From Jeotgalibacillus sp. R-1-5s-1 (GTDB taxonomy: Bacteria; Bacillota; Bacilli; Bacillales; Jeotgalibacillaceae), in contig NZ_SORW01000052.1 of assembly GCF_004405105.1 (NCBI RefSeq), positions 1-46,272 on the forward strand: a stretch of DNA of 46,272 bases, written 5' to 3'. A program made the position numbers and the translations under genes. The notes beneath the pieces were generated by a model. That model was given only the letters and a program-made list of their open reading frames with translations. It was not told the origin of the DNA and made no database searches. Each line of letters starts with the position of its first letter. Position 1 is the first letter of the stretch. This document shows, piece by piece, positions 32,775 through 41,913 of this stretch.

Positions 32775-34610
32775 TTGTTTAATTCATTATTATTTACAGC
32801 CATGCTGGTCATCTTTTTAGGAATCCTTTCACAATGGCTTTCCTGGAGAATCCGTCTTCCGGCAATCGTCGTTATGTCGGTAGCGGGAATCATTGTCGGA
32901 CCGATGCTTGGCTTCATTAATCCTGAGCAGGAATTTGGAGATCTATATGGACCGATTATTTCAATGGCCGTTGCAATTATCCTTTTTGAAGGAAGCCTGC
33001 AGCTGGATTTTCGTGAAATAAAGGATCTTGGAAAACCGGTTTTCAGAATCGTCACGTTTGGTGCACTGATCGCGTGGATTCTCGGATCGCTGACAGCGCA
33101 TTACATAGCGGGCTTGTCTTTGCCGGTCGCTTTTGTTATTGGCGGACTTTTCATTGTTACAGGGCCTACTGTCATTCTTCCTTTATTAAGACAGGCCAAG
33201 CTGAAGCCACGGCCTGCAAAAATATTGAAGTGGGAAGGGATCATCGTTGATCCTTTTGGTGTTTTAGTCGCTCTTTTTGCCTTTCAGATCATTCAATACT
33301 TCGTTGAAGAATCCTTTACACTGATCAACCTGCTTCTCTTCTTCGGAGCCGCAGCCTTTGCGACGCTCCTCGGATGGGGACTCGGTAAAGGGATGGGAAC
33401 GATGTTTGAAAAAGGGTATATACCCGAGTTTCTCAAATCACCTGTCCTTTTTGCAGTTGTGTTACTCTGTTTCTCAGTAGCAGATGAAGTCATGCACGAA
33501 ACAGGACTGCTCTCTGTTACGGCAATGGGTATGACAATGGCAAATATGCATATTTCTTCTATTGGAGATATGCGTCATTTTAAAGAAAATATTTCTGTTT
33601 TATTAATTTCGACGATCTTCATTATGCTGACAGCCTCATTGCAGGTGGAAACGCTGCTGGAGATTTTTAACCCGGCGATTATCGGGTATGTGCTGTTAAT
33701 GCTATTCGTTGTGCGGCCACTATCGATCTGGCTCTCTACGATTGGAACAGATTTATCCAAACAGGAGCGGCTCCTAGTTGGCTGGATTGCGCCACGCGGA
33801 ATTGTTGCCCTGACCGTGTCAGGTTACTTTGCTTCTGTCTTATTGGAAACGGGATTTGAAGACGCAGAGATTTTAACAGCTCTGACATTTGCTCTGGTGT
33901 TTGCAACAGTCTGTGCCCACGGCTTTTCAATCGGATTTGTGGCCAGAAAGCTGAAGCTTGCAAATGACGAAGGCCCTGGAATGATTGTGGTAGGAGGGAA
34001 TGCTTTCACAAGAGGATTAACAGAAACGCTGCATGAAATGAAGGTGCCGGTCATTCTTGTTGATTCCTCATGGCGAAACCTTTCATCTGCCAGACAGAGG
34101 GGAGTCCCGACGTTCCACGGTGAAATTTTGTCGGAACAGACAGAATACAGCCTTGATATGACACCATATGAATCCATTATTGCAGCGACACAGCTGGACT
34201 CTTACAACGCTCTAGTCTGCTCAACGTTCACACCTTCGATTGGTCGTAAGCACCTGTTTCAGGTGTCAATGGAACAGAACCATGACGCAGATCTCGCAGG
34301 ACTGAAGCACACAGTTGGGGGGCGAATCCTGTTCAGAGAAGAAGCAACCCTCCAGGAGCTCAACCGCCGTGTTGAAAATGGACATGTATTCAGAAAAACG
34401 CAGATTACAGAGCAGTACACGTATGAGACATACAAAGAAGACATTAATGAAGATGATTTGCTGATCGGTGTCTTAAATAAATCAGGTCATTTTGAGCCAT
34501 TCGTAAAGGATTGGGATGTATCCATCAATGCCGGTGATACACTCATCCGATTAACTTCCGCGTCTAAAGATGTTGAGAAAGTAAAGCAGAAGCTGAATGG
34601 TGAAAAATAA
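32775..34610 (+). CDS. Na+(K+)/H+ antiporter with C-terminal RCK-like domain
   Basis: 611 residues with a TTG start at 32775, 8 nt after AGAAGGTG. About 12 membrane helices form the Na_H_Exchanger domain (about 5-390), including FEGSLQLDF and GWIAPRGIVALTVSGYFAS. A TrkA-N-like dinucleotide-binding domain follows (about 400-525; MIVVGGNAFTRGLTETL), then a TrkA-C-like end (about 540-605). NhaP-type exchangers with such tails handle Na+ or K+ and are gated by nucleotides. It is a second, differently built antiporter besides the one at 26069, which fits a salt-exposed lifestyle. Confidence 0.9.
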   Translation: MFNSLLFTAMLVIFLGILSQWLSWRIRLPAIVVMSVAGIIVGPMLGFINPEQEFGDLYGPIISMAVAIILFEGSLQLDFREIKDLGKPVFRIVTFGALIAWILGSLTAHYIAGLSLPVAFVIGGLFIVTGPTVILPLLRQAKLKPRPAKILKWEGIIVDPFGVLVALFAFQIIQYFVEESFTLINLLLFFGAAAFATLLGWGLGKGMGTMFEKGYIPEFLKSPVLFAVVLLCFSVADEVMHETGLLSVTAMGMTMANMHISSIGDMRHFKENISVLLISTIFIMLTASLQVETLLEIFNPAIIGYVLLMLFVVRPLSIWLSTIGTDLSKQERLLVGWIAPRGIVALTVSGYFASVLLETGFEDAEILTALTFALVFATVCAHGFSIGFVARKLKLANDEGPGMIVVGGNAFTRGLTETLHEMKVPVILVDSSWRNLSSARQRGVPTFHGEILSEQTEYSLDMTPYESIIAATQLDSYNALVCSTFTPSIGRKHLFQVSMEQNHDADLAGLKHTVGGRILFREEATLQELNRRVENGHVFRKTQITEQYTYETYKEDINEDDLLIGVLNKSGHFEPFVKDWDVSINAGDTLIRLTSASKDVEKVKQKLNGEK

Positions 34611-34620
34611 GTAACAGCCT

Positions 34621-34657
34621 CTCCGGATTCTCGTTTTTGAGAATCCGGAGATTTTTT
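34621..34657 (+). terminator. Rho-independent terminator
   Basis: Perfect 12-bp stem CTCCGGATTCTC / GAGAATCCGGAG followed by ATTTTTT. Confidence 0.93.
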
Positions 34658-34769
34658 ATGATACACATTAAGTTCGTGGCATTGAATATCCCTGAAACTG
34701 TTGTTAAATGCCAGTGATCAATCTATGTTATACTCACTAACAGAATGAACGGATAAAGGACTGAAAAAC

Positions 34770-36932
34770 ATGAAAAAAACAGTGGTGTTAGCAGAAAAAC
34801 CTTCCGTTGGCCGTGATATTGCACGCGTGCTGAATTGTCACAAAAAAGGCAACGGCTATCTCGAAGGTGATCAATATATCGTCACATGGGCGCTCGGCCA
34901 CTTAGTGACGCATGCTGATCCCGAGAATTACGGGGATCAGTATCAATCATGGAAATTAGAAGACCTGCCAATTTTACCGGACCCAATGAAGCTGGTTGTA
35001 ATAAAAAAGACAGGCAAACAATTTCAGGCGGTGAAAAGCCAGTTAACCCGCGGAGATGTTGGTCAAATTGTCATTGCAACAGATGCCGGACGTGAAGGAG
35101 AGCTTGTTGCACGCTGGATTATTGAAAAAGCCAGGGTGAACAAGCCGGTAAAACGTCTCTGGATATCATCTGTAACGGATAAAGCAATCCGTGAAGGCTT
35201 TAAAAATCTGAAGGACGGCAAACAATACGAATCATTATATGCTTCAGCCGTTGCCCGCGCAGAAGCGGACTGGATCGTAGGGATTAATGCAACCCGTGCG
35301 CTCACAACGAAATTTAATGCACAGCTGTCATCCGGTCGTGTGCAGACCCCGACGATTGCCATGATCGCGATGAGAGAAGAAGAAATTCGCCAGTTTAAGC
35401 CGAAGACCTATTACGGGTTACAGGCACGACTTGAAGGCTTCCAGCTGAAATGGGCGGATGACAAGGGACAATCATCCACCTTCAACGAACAAAAAGTGGA
35501 TGGTCTTTTAGCGAAGCTGAAAGGCAGCGCAGCGCTGATTAAGGACGTCAAGAAAACACCGAAAAAAATGTATGCAAAACCTTTATATGATTTGACAGAG
35601 CTGCAGCGTGATGCGCATAAACGTTATGGATTCTCAGCAAAAGAGACGCTGTCAACGCTGCAAAAGCTGTATGAACAGCACAAGCTCGTGACGTATCCGC
35701 GCACGGACTCACGCTATTTATCCTCTGATCTGACAGAGACACTTGCTGACCGTTTAAAAGGGATGAAAGTAAATACGTATGCACCACACGTGGTGAAGCT
35801 GTTGCGAAATCCGATCAAAGCAAGCAGCCGTTTCATTAATGACGCAAAGGTATCAGATCACCATGCCATCATCCCAACGGAGGAAACATTGCGCCCTGAA
35901 AAGCTGAATGATAAAGAATGGAAAATCTATGACCTGATCGCAGAGCGCTTTTTATCCGTCCTGATGCCTGCTTATGAATACGAGCAGACGGTCATCACGG
36001 CAGACATCGCAGGCGAAACCTTTACGGCAAAAGGCAATATTCCTATCTCACTAGGCTTCAAAGAGCTCGATCAGCGAGAGGAAGAAGGCGTTGCAGGAGC
36101 ACTTCCACCAGTTGAAAAGGGTAGTAAATGGACGGTGCAGAATCTATCGGAAACAACGGGCGAAACCCAGCCTCCTGCCCGTTTTAACGAAGCAACCCTG
36201 CTTTCAGCAATGGAAAATCCGAAAGCTTTCATGTCCGGTGAAAAAAAGGAACTCGTTCAGACACTGGGTGAAACAGGCGGCCTTGGAACTGTAGCAACCC
36301 GCGCAGACATTATTGAAAAGCTCTTCAACAGCTTTTTAATCGAAAAGCGTGGCAACGATATTTTCCTGACGTCAAAAGGCCGTCAGCTGCTGGACCTTGT
36401 ACCGGATGAGCTCCGTTCACCTGCCTTGACAGCGCAATGGGAGCAGAAGCTTTCAGCTATAGCAGATGGTAAGCTCAAACAGCAGGAATTTATGAAAGAA
36501 ATGACTCAGTTTTCCAAAGATGTCGTGCGTTCGATCAAAAACAGCAAAGCGCAATATAAGCACGACAACATGACAGGAACCCACTGTCCGGACTGCGGCA
36601 AACTCATGCTGGAGGTCAACGGAAAAAAAGGTAAAATGCTCGTTTGTCAGGACCGTGAATGCGGACACCGCAAAAACGTCGCAAAGAAAACCAACGCCCG
36701 CTGCCCGAACTGTAAAAAGAAAATGGACCTGCGCGGTGAAGGAGAAGCACAAACCTTCAGCTGTGTCTGCGGCTATCGCGAAAAAATGGACGCCTTCCAT
36801 AAACGCCGCAAACAAAACACCCAAAACAAAGCCGGAAAACGCGACGTTGCCAACTACATGAAAAAACAAAACAAAGAAGAAGAACCAATCAACTCAGCAC
36901 TCGCTGATGCATTGAAAAACCTCAAATTGTAA
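34770..36932 (+). CDS. topB: DNA topoisomerase III
   Basis: 720 residues. TOPRIM domain at the start (VVLAEKPSVGRDIARVL, IATDAGREGELVARWI), the type IA core with active-site Y309 in VTYPRTDSRYL, and SGRVQTPTIAMIAMREEEI. The C-terminus carries two zinc-ribbon-like motifs (CPDCGKLM..CQDREC and CPNCKKKM..CVC) and a Lys/Asn-rich tail. It cuts and passes single strands to remove precatenanes and negative supercoils. AAAGGA precedes the ATG; a promoter with TTGTTA (34701) and TATGTT (34724) is plausible. Monocistronic. Confidence 0.97.
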   Translation: MKKTVVLAEKPSVGRDIARVLNCHKKGNGYLEGDQYIVTWALGHLVTHADPENYGDQYQSWKLEDLPILPDPMKLVVIKKTGKQFQAVKSQLTRGDVGQIVIATDAGREGELVARWIIEKARVNKPVKRLWISSVTDKAIREGFKNLKDGKQYESLYASAVARAEADWIVGINATRALTTKFNAQLSSGRVQTPTIAMIAMREEEIRQFKPKTYYGLQARLEGFQLKWADDKGQSSTFNEQKVDGLLAKLKGSAALIKDVKKTPKKMYAKPLYDLTELQRDAHKRYGFSAKETLSTLQKLYEQHKLVTYPRTDSRYLSSDLTETLADRLKGMKVNTYAPHVVKLLRNPIKASSRFINDAKVSDHHAIIPTEETLRPEKLNDKEWKIYDLIAERFLSVLMPAYEYEQTVITADIAGETFTAKGNIPISLGFKELDQREEEGVAGALPPVEKGSKWTVQNLSETTGETQPPARFNEATLLSAMENPKAFMSGEKKELVQTLGETGGLGTVATRADIIEKLFNSFLIEKRGNDIFLTSKGRQLLDLVPDELRSPALTAQWEQKLSAIADGKLKQQEFMKEMTQFSKDVVRSIKNSKAQYKHDNMTGTHCPDCGKLMLEVNGKKGKMLVCQDRECGHRKNVAKKTNARCPNCKKKMDLRGEGEAQTFSCVCGYREKMDAFHKRRKQNTQNKAGKRDVANYMKKQNKEEEPINSALADALKNLKL

Positions 36933-36937
36933 ACCTG

Positions 36938-36968
36938 AAAAAAGACTGCCTGCGGGCAGTCTTTTTTA
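36938..36968 (+). terminator. Rho-independent terminator of topB
   Basis: Perfect 13-bp stem AAAAAAGACTGCC / GGCAGTCTTTTTT around TGCG, with T-tract. Confidence 0.94.
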
Positions 36969-37001
36969 TTGGAGAGTTGTGAGGGGTGGAGGATGGGGGC
37001 G

Positions 37002-37127
37002 CTTCGCAGAATTTCATGTGAGGTTCAAAGAATATGAGGTCAGTTTCGAAGAATATACTGCGTTGTTCACAAAATACCAGCATTGGTTCGCGGGATTTTG
37101 TGCAAGTTTCATGGGATTGTGACAAAT
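37002..37127 (+). repeat. 126-bp array of six 21-bp units, copy C
   Basis: Unit starts at 37002, 37023, 37044, 37065, 37086 and 37107, all 21 bp apart. It opens with TTCGCAGAATTTC as copy A does and closes with GTGACAAAT at 37119-37127. A G-rich lead-in (GGGGTGGAGGATGGGGG) precedes it. It starts 34 bp after the topB terminator and is followed by the hairpin element H3, the same neighbourhood as copy A. Confidence 0.87.
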
Positions 37128-37173
37128 AGACTATCCACTTTCACTACGCCTCGACCCCGAATGAAATGATAAA

Positions 37174-37303
37174 CCAGGTGAGTGGAGCGGAAGGCAGCGA
37201 CTCCTGCGGCAGTGAAGGACAGGTGAAACTCCGAAGACGCGTAGCGGCTTGGAGGTTCACCGTCCGGCCGCGGAAAGCGTCCGACTGGAGCGGAGCTCAC
37301 CGG
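37174..37303 (+). repeat. GC-rich hairpin element, copy H3
   Basis: Text order GAGCGGAAGGCAGCGACTCC, TGCGGC, GGACAGGTGAAACTCC, GGAGGTTCACCGTCC, GGCCGCGGAAAGCG, CTGGAGCGGAGC, bounded by GGTGAG and CTCACC. GCGGC pairs with GCCGC, and GGTGAA..CTCC pairs with GGAG.TTCACC. I recall elements with nearly this text scattered in intergenic regions of many Bacillaceae; their role is not known to me. It is the counterpart of H2 at 8333-8446. Confidence 0.82.
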
Positions 37304-37388
37304 TCCATCAAATAATATGATTTATATTAGTTACATGCTGCCGGGAAAGGAATGACCCGGCACGGTTTTTAAAAAATTTATCAAACAA

Positions 37389-38765
37389 TCAATTAGCAGC
37401 ATCAAACTCCGCCGACGCCCTCTTATAATAAATCGCAAAAAACGTCACAGCACCAGCTGCCAAAACAGTCAGCGTAATAAATACATTACTGTAAATCAAA
37501 TTCGTTCCTTCCCCTGATAATGGATTCAGCTGTAGTCTCACACCCTGAATCTCAAGCACCGCTCCGAAAATCGCACTCGAAAAGGCACCGCCCATAAAGT
37601 TCAGCAGATTAAACAACCCAATCCCGACACCATTTTGCTCAGGTGTCAAAACAGATGACAGAATATCCGCCGTCGAGCTTTGTACAAGCGGGAAGCCAAG
37701 ATAAGCGACCAGCATACAAATAGAAATGATCCACGCTTCATTCCCTGCAAACGTTGAAATCAGGAAGCACCCTGAAGCAATCAGCAGCAGTGCGGTGATG
37801 ACAACGGGTACGCCACCGCGCTGATCAATAACACGTCCGCCATATTGACCTAAAATTCCTGAAATAATCGCACCCGGGAATAAAACAAGTCCAATGCCAA
37901 TTGTTGAAATTGCATTTAGATCACGTAACATTATAGGAATGATAAAAATCAGTCCAAACAGGCAGGACGTCCCGAAGAAGCTGGTGAATACCGTGATGGT
38001 GTATCGTTTGTTTTTTAAAATAGACGGTTGAATAAATGGATTTTTCGCTTTCATTGTCCACCAGATAAATAAACCGCCGGCTACAACCGTGATCGCAAGC
38101 ATCCACGTAGTAAGGGACGTAATAAACATCAACAGACTGGCAACGGTCACAGCAATCAAAAATGCACCCGGAATATCCACGCTGCCCGGTCTGCGTTCCT
38201 CTTCAGGAAGCCATCTTCTAAAAAGAGGAATGGATAAAGCAGACATCATAGATAAAATAAACAGGAAGCGCCAGTCCAGAACGCCACCGATAAAGCCGCC
38301 TAAAATCGGACCGATTCCGGAAGCGAATGCAACGGTGGAGGCAACGTAACCAAACACCTTGCCACGGTTTGATGGCATAAATCTCGCGGGAATAATAAAT
38401 GAAAGTGCCGGAATACTAGCGCCACCCATCGCCTGGAAAATGCGTGCGATGATCAGTGTCGTGTAGTTAGGGGACAAAAAACCAAGCAGTGAGCCGAATG
38501 CAAAAAGTGCAATGCCGACTGTAAAGAGTGTCCGGATGGCAAACAGGTCTGCCAGTTTGCCATACATCAATGAACCAATCGCAAATACGAGGATATATCC
38601 TGTCAGTACCCAGCTGACCTGGGACGGGGACAGATTAAAATCTGCCGATATATCAGGAACAGCCACGTTAAACATGGTGCCGTTCATGACCGTAAAGGAT
38701 AAAATTAAACATATTAAAAAAGTCAGCTTTTTCTTCTGACTATCGGGAACTTCCACTGGAGTCAT
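37389..38765 (-). CDS. MFS drug-efflux transporter, TetA(L)/DHA2-like
   Basis: 458 residues and about 14 membrane helices, the size and layout of TetA(L)/TetA(K)-type H+-coupled pumps. Motifs: VMNGTMFNVAVPDISADF in helix 1, GKLADLFAIRTLF (motif A, degenerate) and the motif C-like GIGPILGGFIGG. GAGG precedes the ATG. Resemblance is to the tetracycline and multidrug group, but the substrate cannot be read from the sequence and a resistance role should not be assumed. Monocistronic, no regulator adjacent. Confidence 0.9.
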   Translation of the reverse strand: MTPVEVPDSQKKKLTFLICLILSFTVMNGTMFNVAVPDISADFNLSPSQVSWVLTGYILVFAIGSLMYGKLADLFAIRTLFTVGIALFAFGSLLGFLSPNYTTLIIARIFQAMGGASIPALSFIIPARFMPSNRGKVFGYVASTVAFASGIGPILGGFIGGVLDWRFLFILSMMSALSIPLFRRWLPEEERRPGSVDIPGAFLIAVTVASLLMFITSLTTWMLAITVVAGGLFIWWTMKAKNPFIQPSILKNKRYTITVFTSFFGTSCLFGLIFIIPIMLRDLNAISTIGIGLVLFPGAIISGILGQYGGRVIDQRGGVPVVITALLLIASGCFLISTFAGNEAWIISICMLVAYLGFPLVQSSTADILSSVLTPEQNGVGIGLFNLLNFMGGAFSSAIFGAVLEIQGVRLQLNPLSGEGTNLIYSNVFITLTVLAAGAVTFFAIYYKRASAEFDAAN

Positions 38766-38891
38766 GTTATCGCCTCAAATCTCTATTTATTTCGATCTCC
38801 AAACTAATCATAGTCCCGTAAGGCTGGAATGTAAAACACTTAAACCGTTATCATGTAAAATAAAAATAATCAGAATAGGAGGGCAATTGGG

Positions 38892-39365
38892 ATGGCAAAA
38901 GGTAAAACGAATGCAATGCGCCTGCTTGACGCGGCGGACATTCATTATGAGACATTTGAATACGACACAAAAGACGGGTTAACGGATGGCATTTCAGCTG
39001 CTGAAAAAATTGGCCGCAGCCGGGAGGAAGTGTATAAAACGCTGGTGACGCAGGGAACATCAAAACAACACTACGTCTTTGTTATTCCCGTTGACCAGGA
39101 ATTAAATCTCAAAAAAGCGGCTGCGGCAGCCAAAGAAAAGAAGGTTGAAATGATCCCGATGAAAACACTTCAGCCACTGACGGGTTACATAAAAGGCGGC
39201 TGTTCTCCAATCGGGATGAAAAAGAAGTTTCCTACTTTTTTGCACGAGTCCGCAAAAACAAGAGAAACCGTGATTGTCAGTGCAGGACAAATCGGTAAAC
39301 AAATTGAAATAAAACCCGCTGACCTTTGCCAGATCACGGATGGTGAGATAACAGACCTCGTCTAA
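38892..39365 (+). CDS. ybaK: Cys-tRNA(Pro)/Cys-tRNA(Cys) deacylase YbaK
   Basis: 157 residues, the normal length for the YbaK/EbsC family. AGGAGG stands before the ATG. Family landmarks are the VYKTLVTQG strand, the KKAAAAAKEKKVEMI helix with the catalytic-type Lys, and GGCSPIGMKKKFPTFLHES. It removes Cys wrongly loaded on tRNA(Pro) in trans. The stress gene follows after 75 bp but has its own promoter. Confidence 0.95.
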   Translation: MAKGKTNAMRLLDAADIHYETFEYDTKDGLTDGISAAEKIGRSREEVYKTLVTQGTSKQHYVFVIPVDQELNLKKAAAAAKEKKVEMIPMKTLQPLTGYIKGGCSPIGMKKKFPTFLHESAKTRETVIVSAGQIGKQIEIKPADLCQITDGEITDLV

Positions 39366-39378
39366 TATGTTTTTCCAA

Positions 39379-39403
39379 GTTTAGCTTTTTAAGTGAAGGG
39401 TAA
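39379..39403 (+). promoter_or_regulatory. SigB-type stress promoter
   Basis: GTTTAG (39379-39384), 13 bp, GGGTAA (39398-39403), close to the general-stress sigma-B consensus GTTTAA-N13-15-GGGTAT. It starts just after the ybaK stop and 37 bp before the stress gene. Confidence 0.8.
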
Positions 39404-39440
39404 TATTTCCTCTGTAGACCTATTTAGGAGGAGATAACAA

Positions 39441-39785
39441 ATGAGTTTATTTTACAAAGAGTTCACAAATGATGAAGAGGTAGTAAACGCAGTTAGCTCC
39501 ATTAAAGCAAAAGGTGTAAATGAAGATACGATTTATGTCATCACGCATGATGATGACCGCACGAACCGGATTGCTGATAACGCAGATGCCAACACAGTAG
39601 GCGCAGCAGAAACAGGGTTTGGCACAGCAGCAAAGAATGTATTCCGAAAAGATGGGGACAAGCTTCGATCCCAGTTTCAGGAGCTTGGGTTCACAGAAGC
39701 GGAAGCAGAAACAATGGAAGAAAAACTCGATGAAGGCAAAGTGTTTGTCGTTGTGAAAGACGCACCAGCCGGATTTGTGATTTAA
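39441..39785 (+). CDS. General stress protein, YflT/GSP17M-like
   Basis: 114 residues, acidic and soluble, TAGGAGG before the ATG. The N-terminal EFTNDEEVVNAVSSIKAKGVNEDTIYVI and the central glycine-rich turn resemble the YflT (GSP17M) family of heat-, salt- and ethanol-induced proteins under sigma-B in Bacillus. The SigB-type promoter directly upstream supports this. Molecular function unknown. Confidence 0.88.
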   Translation: MSLFYKEFTNDEEVVNAVSSIKAKGVNEDTIYVITHDDDRTNRIADNADANTVGAAETGFGTAAKNVFRKDGDKLRSQFQELGFTEAEAETMEEKLDEGKVFVVVKDAPAGFVI

Positions 39786-39800
39786 AGGTAATGTGATAAA

Positions 39801-39837
39801 AAAGGACCTGTTCACGCCTGCGTGAGCAGGTTCTTTG
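39801..39837. terminator. Terminator of the stress gene
   Basis: AGGACCTGTTCACGC pairs with GCGTGAGCAGGTTCT (one G-U) and is followed by a T-rich tail; the mirrored A-run would also allow use on the other strand. Confidence 0.82.
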
Positions 39838-39838
39838 T

Positions 39839-39865
39839 CTTTTGGACATGCTGCCTGTCCAAAAG
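39839..39865. repeat. Isolated perfect inverted repeat
   Basis: CTTTTGGACA and TGTCCAAAAG around TGCTGCC, directly after the stress-gene terminator and about 70 bp before the next gene. It lacks a T-tract of its own. It may be an operator for the YczE-like gene or a second-stage terminator. Confidence 0.5.
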
Positions 39866-39961
39866 ATAAAAGAAGGAAATAACAAACAAACTTTACCTCT
39901 ATTTTTCTCTAAATATGTTACAGTAAAGCAATAAAGAATGAGAGAAAGAAGGAAGAGAGTG

Positions 39962-40594
39962 TTGAGAAGTCTTGTTTTTCGCTGGAGTTTCTTTCTGATT
40001 GGACTGGTCATATTAGCTTTAGGTGCAACGTTATCAATTAAGGCACAGGTGCTTGGTATTGCACCGTGGGATGTCCTGCATGTCGGGCTGTTTTACCAGC
40101 TCGGTCTGACGATTGGAACGTGGGCCATCATTGTAGGTGCACTGATTATCGCAGGGACTGCCATGGTATTAAAGCAGTGGCCGAAAATCGGAGCGATTTT
40201 AAATATGCTGCTGGTCGGCGTTTTTATCGATATTTTTAACTGGCTCCTGCCCAATCCTGAAACAATGACTGGCGCAATTTTTCTGTTGTTGCTGGGTGTA
40301 GTAGTGATGGGGTACGGTGTTGGTATTTATGTGTCGGCAAACCTTGGTGCGGGACCGCGCGACACGGTGATGATGATTGTCCATGAAAAGACAGGCTGGA
40401 AGATTTCCACTGTCAGACGCGGGATTGAACTGATCGTACTGGCTGGCGGATGGTTCCTGGGAGGTCCTGTGGGGATCGGAACAGTGGTCATTGCGCTATT
40501 TACCGGAACGATTGTTAACGTATCTCTGCCACAAAGTACGATATTGCTGAATAAGCTGATAGAAAGAAATTCAAAGGCTGTTCATGCGTCATAG
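39962..40594 (+). CDS. YczE/YyaS/YitT-family membrane protein
   Basis: About 210 residues and five to six membrane helices. The frame opens at an ATG at 39938 without a ribosome binding site; the TTG at 39962 has GAAGGAAGAG just upstream and is preferred, with modest certainty. Family texts are LGIAPWDVLHVGLFYQLGL and NLGAGPRDTVMMIVHEKTGW. Bacillus YczE affects surfactin/polyketide synthetase activity by an unknown route; here no such genes are near. A promoter with TTTACC and TATGTT lies at about 39892-39919. Confidence 0.85.
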   Translation: MRSLVFRWSFFLIGLVILALGATLSIKAQVLGIAPWDVLHVGLFYQLGLTIGTWAIIVGALIIAGTAMVLKQWPKIGAILNMLLVGVFIDIFNWLLPNPETMTGAIFLLLLGVVVMGYGVGIYVSANLGAGPRDTVMMIVHEKTGWKISTVRRGIELIVLAGGWFLGGPVGIGTVVIALFTGTIVNVSLPQSTILLNKLIERNSKAVHAS

Positions 40595-40675
40595 CCTCTT
40601 TTCCGGGCAAATTGGTTGGTTATAAAGTGCAGATCCTGTAAACTAAAGTCACCAACACAGGACAGGAGTGGTTTT

Positions 40676-41827
40676 GTGTACGATTTTGCCAAAACAGATG
40701 ATCAAAAAAAGCTGCTTGCAAAATTGCAGGAGCTGACTGACATATTTAAAGAAAGAGAACCACAACTCGATCAGCCAGGTGCTTACCCTGAGGAAAATAT
40801 GAAAGACCTGATCAAAATGGGATACTCTGTTCTGACGCTGCCTGAAGAGTTTGGCGGGCAGGGAAAAGGGCTGTATGATTATGTGCTCGGGCAGGAAGCG
40901 ATTGCAAAGGGCAGTGGTGCCACCGCACTTTCCATGGGCTGGCACACAGGGGCCCTGCTTGAATACAGTGAAAAACGCCATTGGAAAAAGGAAGCGTCAG
41001 AATTTATTTTACCGAAAATAAAAGAAGGTGCACTGATCAATACGGCTGCGACTGAAAAAGGAGCCGGCAGTCCGATGAGAGGGGCGCTTCCGAAGACGGC
41101 AGCTGTACAGGCTATGGATGGCTGGCGCATTACGGGTGAGAAATCATATACATCTCTTGCACCAATGATCAATTATTTCTTTATTACTGCGGTGATCGAA
41201 GGTACGGAAGAAGTAGCGACTTTTATTGTGCCGTCAGATGCTGAAGGTGTTTCAATTCGTGAAACGTGGGACAGCATTGGGATGCACGGGACCGCAAGTC
41301 ATGACCTTGTGCTGGAGGATGTTTTTGTCTCACCAAATGCCATGCTGAAGGATGGAAAATCAGATAGTCAAAAACCGCTGCCTCCAGGCTGGCTTCTTCA
41401 TATTCCGGCATGTTACATCGGGATTGCAGGAGCTGCGCTGGAAGAGGCTTCGCGTTTTGTATCAGGTTATGAGCCGGCTTCTTTAGGAAAACCGGTTGGA
41501 AGCTTGCCGACCGTTCAGGAAAAGCTTGGAGATCTGCAAATAAAACTCATTAGTGCCAGACAGGTGCTTTATCATACAGCAAGTGCTTATGAAGAAGCTT
41601 CAGACAAAGAAGACGTGAGGGCACTGCTTCAGTCTGCAAAAGTCACGGTGACCAATGCAGCGGTAGACATTGTGGAGAAAGCAATGAGAATAGTTGGACC
41701 ACAGAGTATGTCAGCCTCCAATCCGATGCAGCGTTACTATCGTGACGTTCGAATGGGACTGCACAATCCGCCGATGGAGGATATGGTGAATGCGACTTTT
41801 GGGAAACGGCTTGTGGAGAAATCGTGA
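40676..41827 (+). CDS. Acyl-CoA dehydrogenase family protein
   Basis: 383 residues with a GTG start at 40676 (AGGAG 7 nt upstream), the standard family length; the frame to 40616 lacks a site. The N-terminal helical domain (LPEEFGGQGKGLYDYVLGQEAIAKG), the central beta domain with INTAATEKGAGSP and WRITGEKSYTSLAP, and the C-terminal helical domain with MRIVGPQSMSASNPMQRYYRDVR are all present. The usual catalytic Glu region (YEGT-type) is not obvious, so it may be an acyl-CoA dehydrogenase-like oxidase or monooxygenase relative. FAD is expected. No beta-oxidation partner is adjacent. Confidence 0.88.
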   Translation: MYDFAKTDDQKKLLAKLQELTDIFKEREPQLDQPGAYPEENMKDLIKMGYSVLTLPEEFGGQGKGLYDYVLGQEAIAKGSGATALSMGWHTGALLEYSEKRHWKKEASEFILPKIKEGALINTAATEKGAGSPMRGALPKTAAVQAMDGWRITGEKSYTSLAPMINYFFITAVIEGTEEVATFIVPSDAEGVSIRETWDSIGMHGTASHDLVLEDVFVSPNAMLKDGKSDSQKPLPPGWLLHIPACYIGIAGAALEEASRFVSGYEPASLGKPVGSLPTVQEKLGDLQIKLISARQVLYHTASAYEEASDKEDVRALLQSAKVTVTNAAVDIVEKAMRIVGPQSMSASNPMQRYYRDVRMGLHNPPMEDMVNATFGKRLVEKS

Positions 41828-41867
41828 AATAGAAAAACCTGATCCGACCGGATCAGGTTTTTCTATT
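41828..41867. terminator. Bidirectional terminator
   Basis: Perfect 18-bp stem around GACC with core AGAAAAACCTGATCC / GGATCAGGTTTTTCT. It serves the acyl-CoA dehydrogenase gene and, on the other strand, the glucanase gene that ends at 41914. Confidence 0.94.
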
Positions 41868-41913
41868 TTATAAGCCATGTAGGAGTCTTCAAAATCCCCT
41901 GTCACATTTTATT

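Noticed and set aside
34658-34720. 19-codon frame after the antiporter terminator
   Set aside because: Overlaps the terminator tail and has no ribosome binding site.
37389-38765. Tetracycline-resistance determinant
   Set aside because: Length and layout resemble TetA(L), but the similarity is general MFS/DHA2 and no regulatory leader or mobile context is seen, so only an efflux transporter is called.
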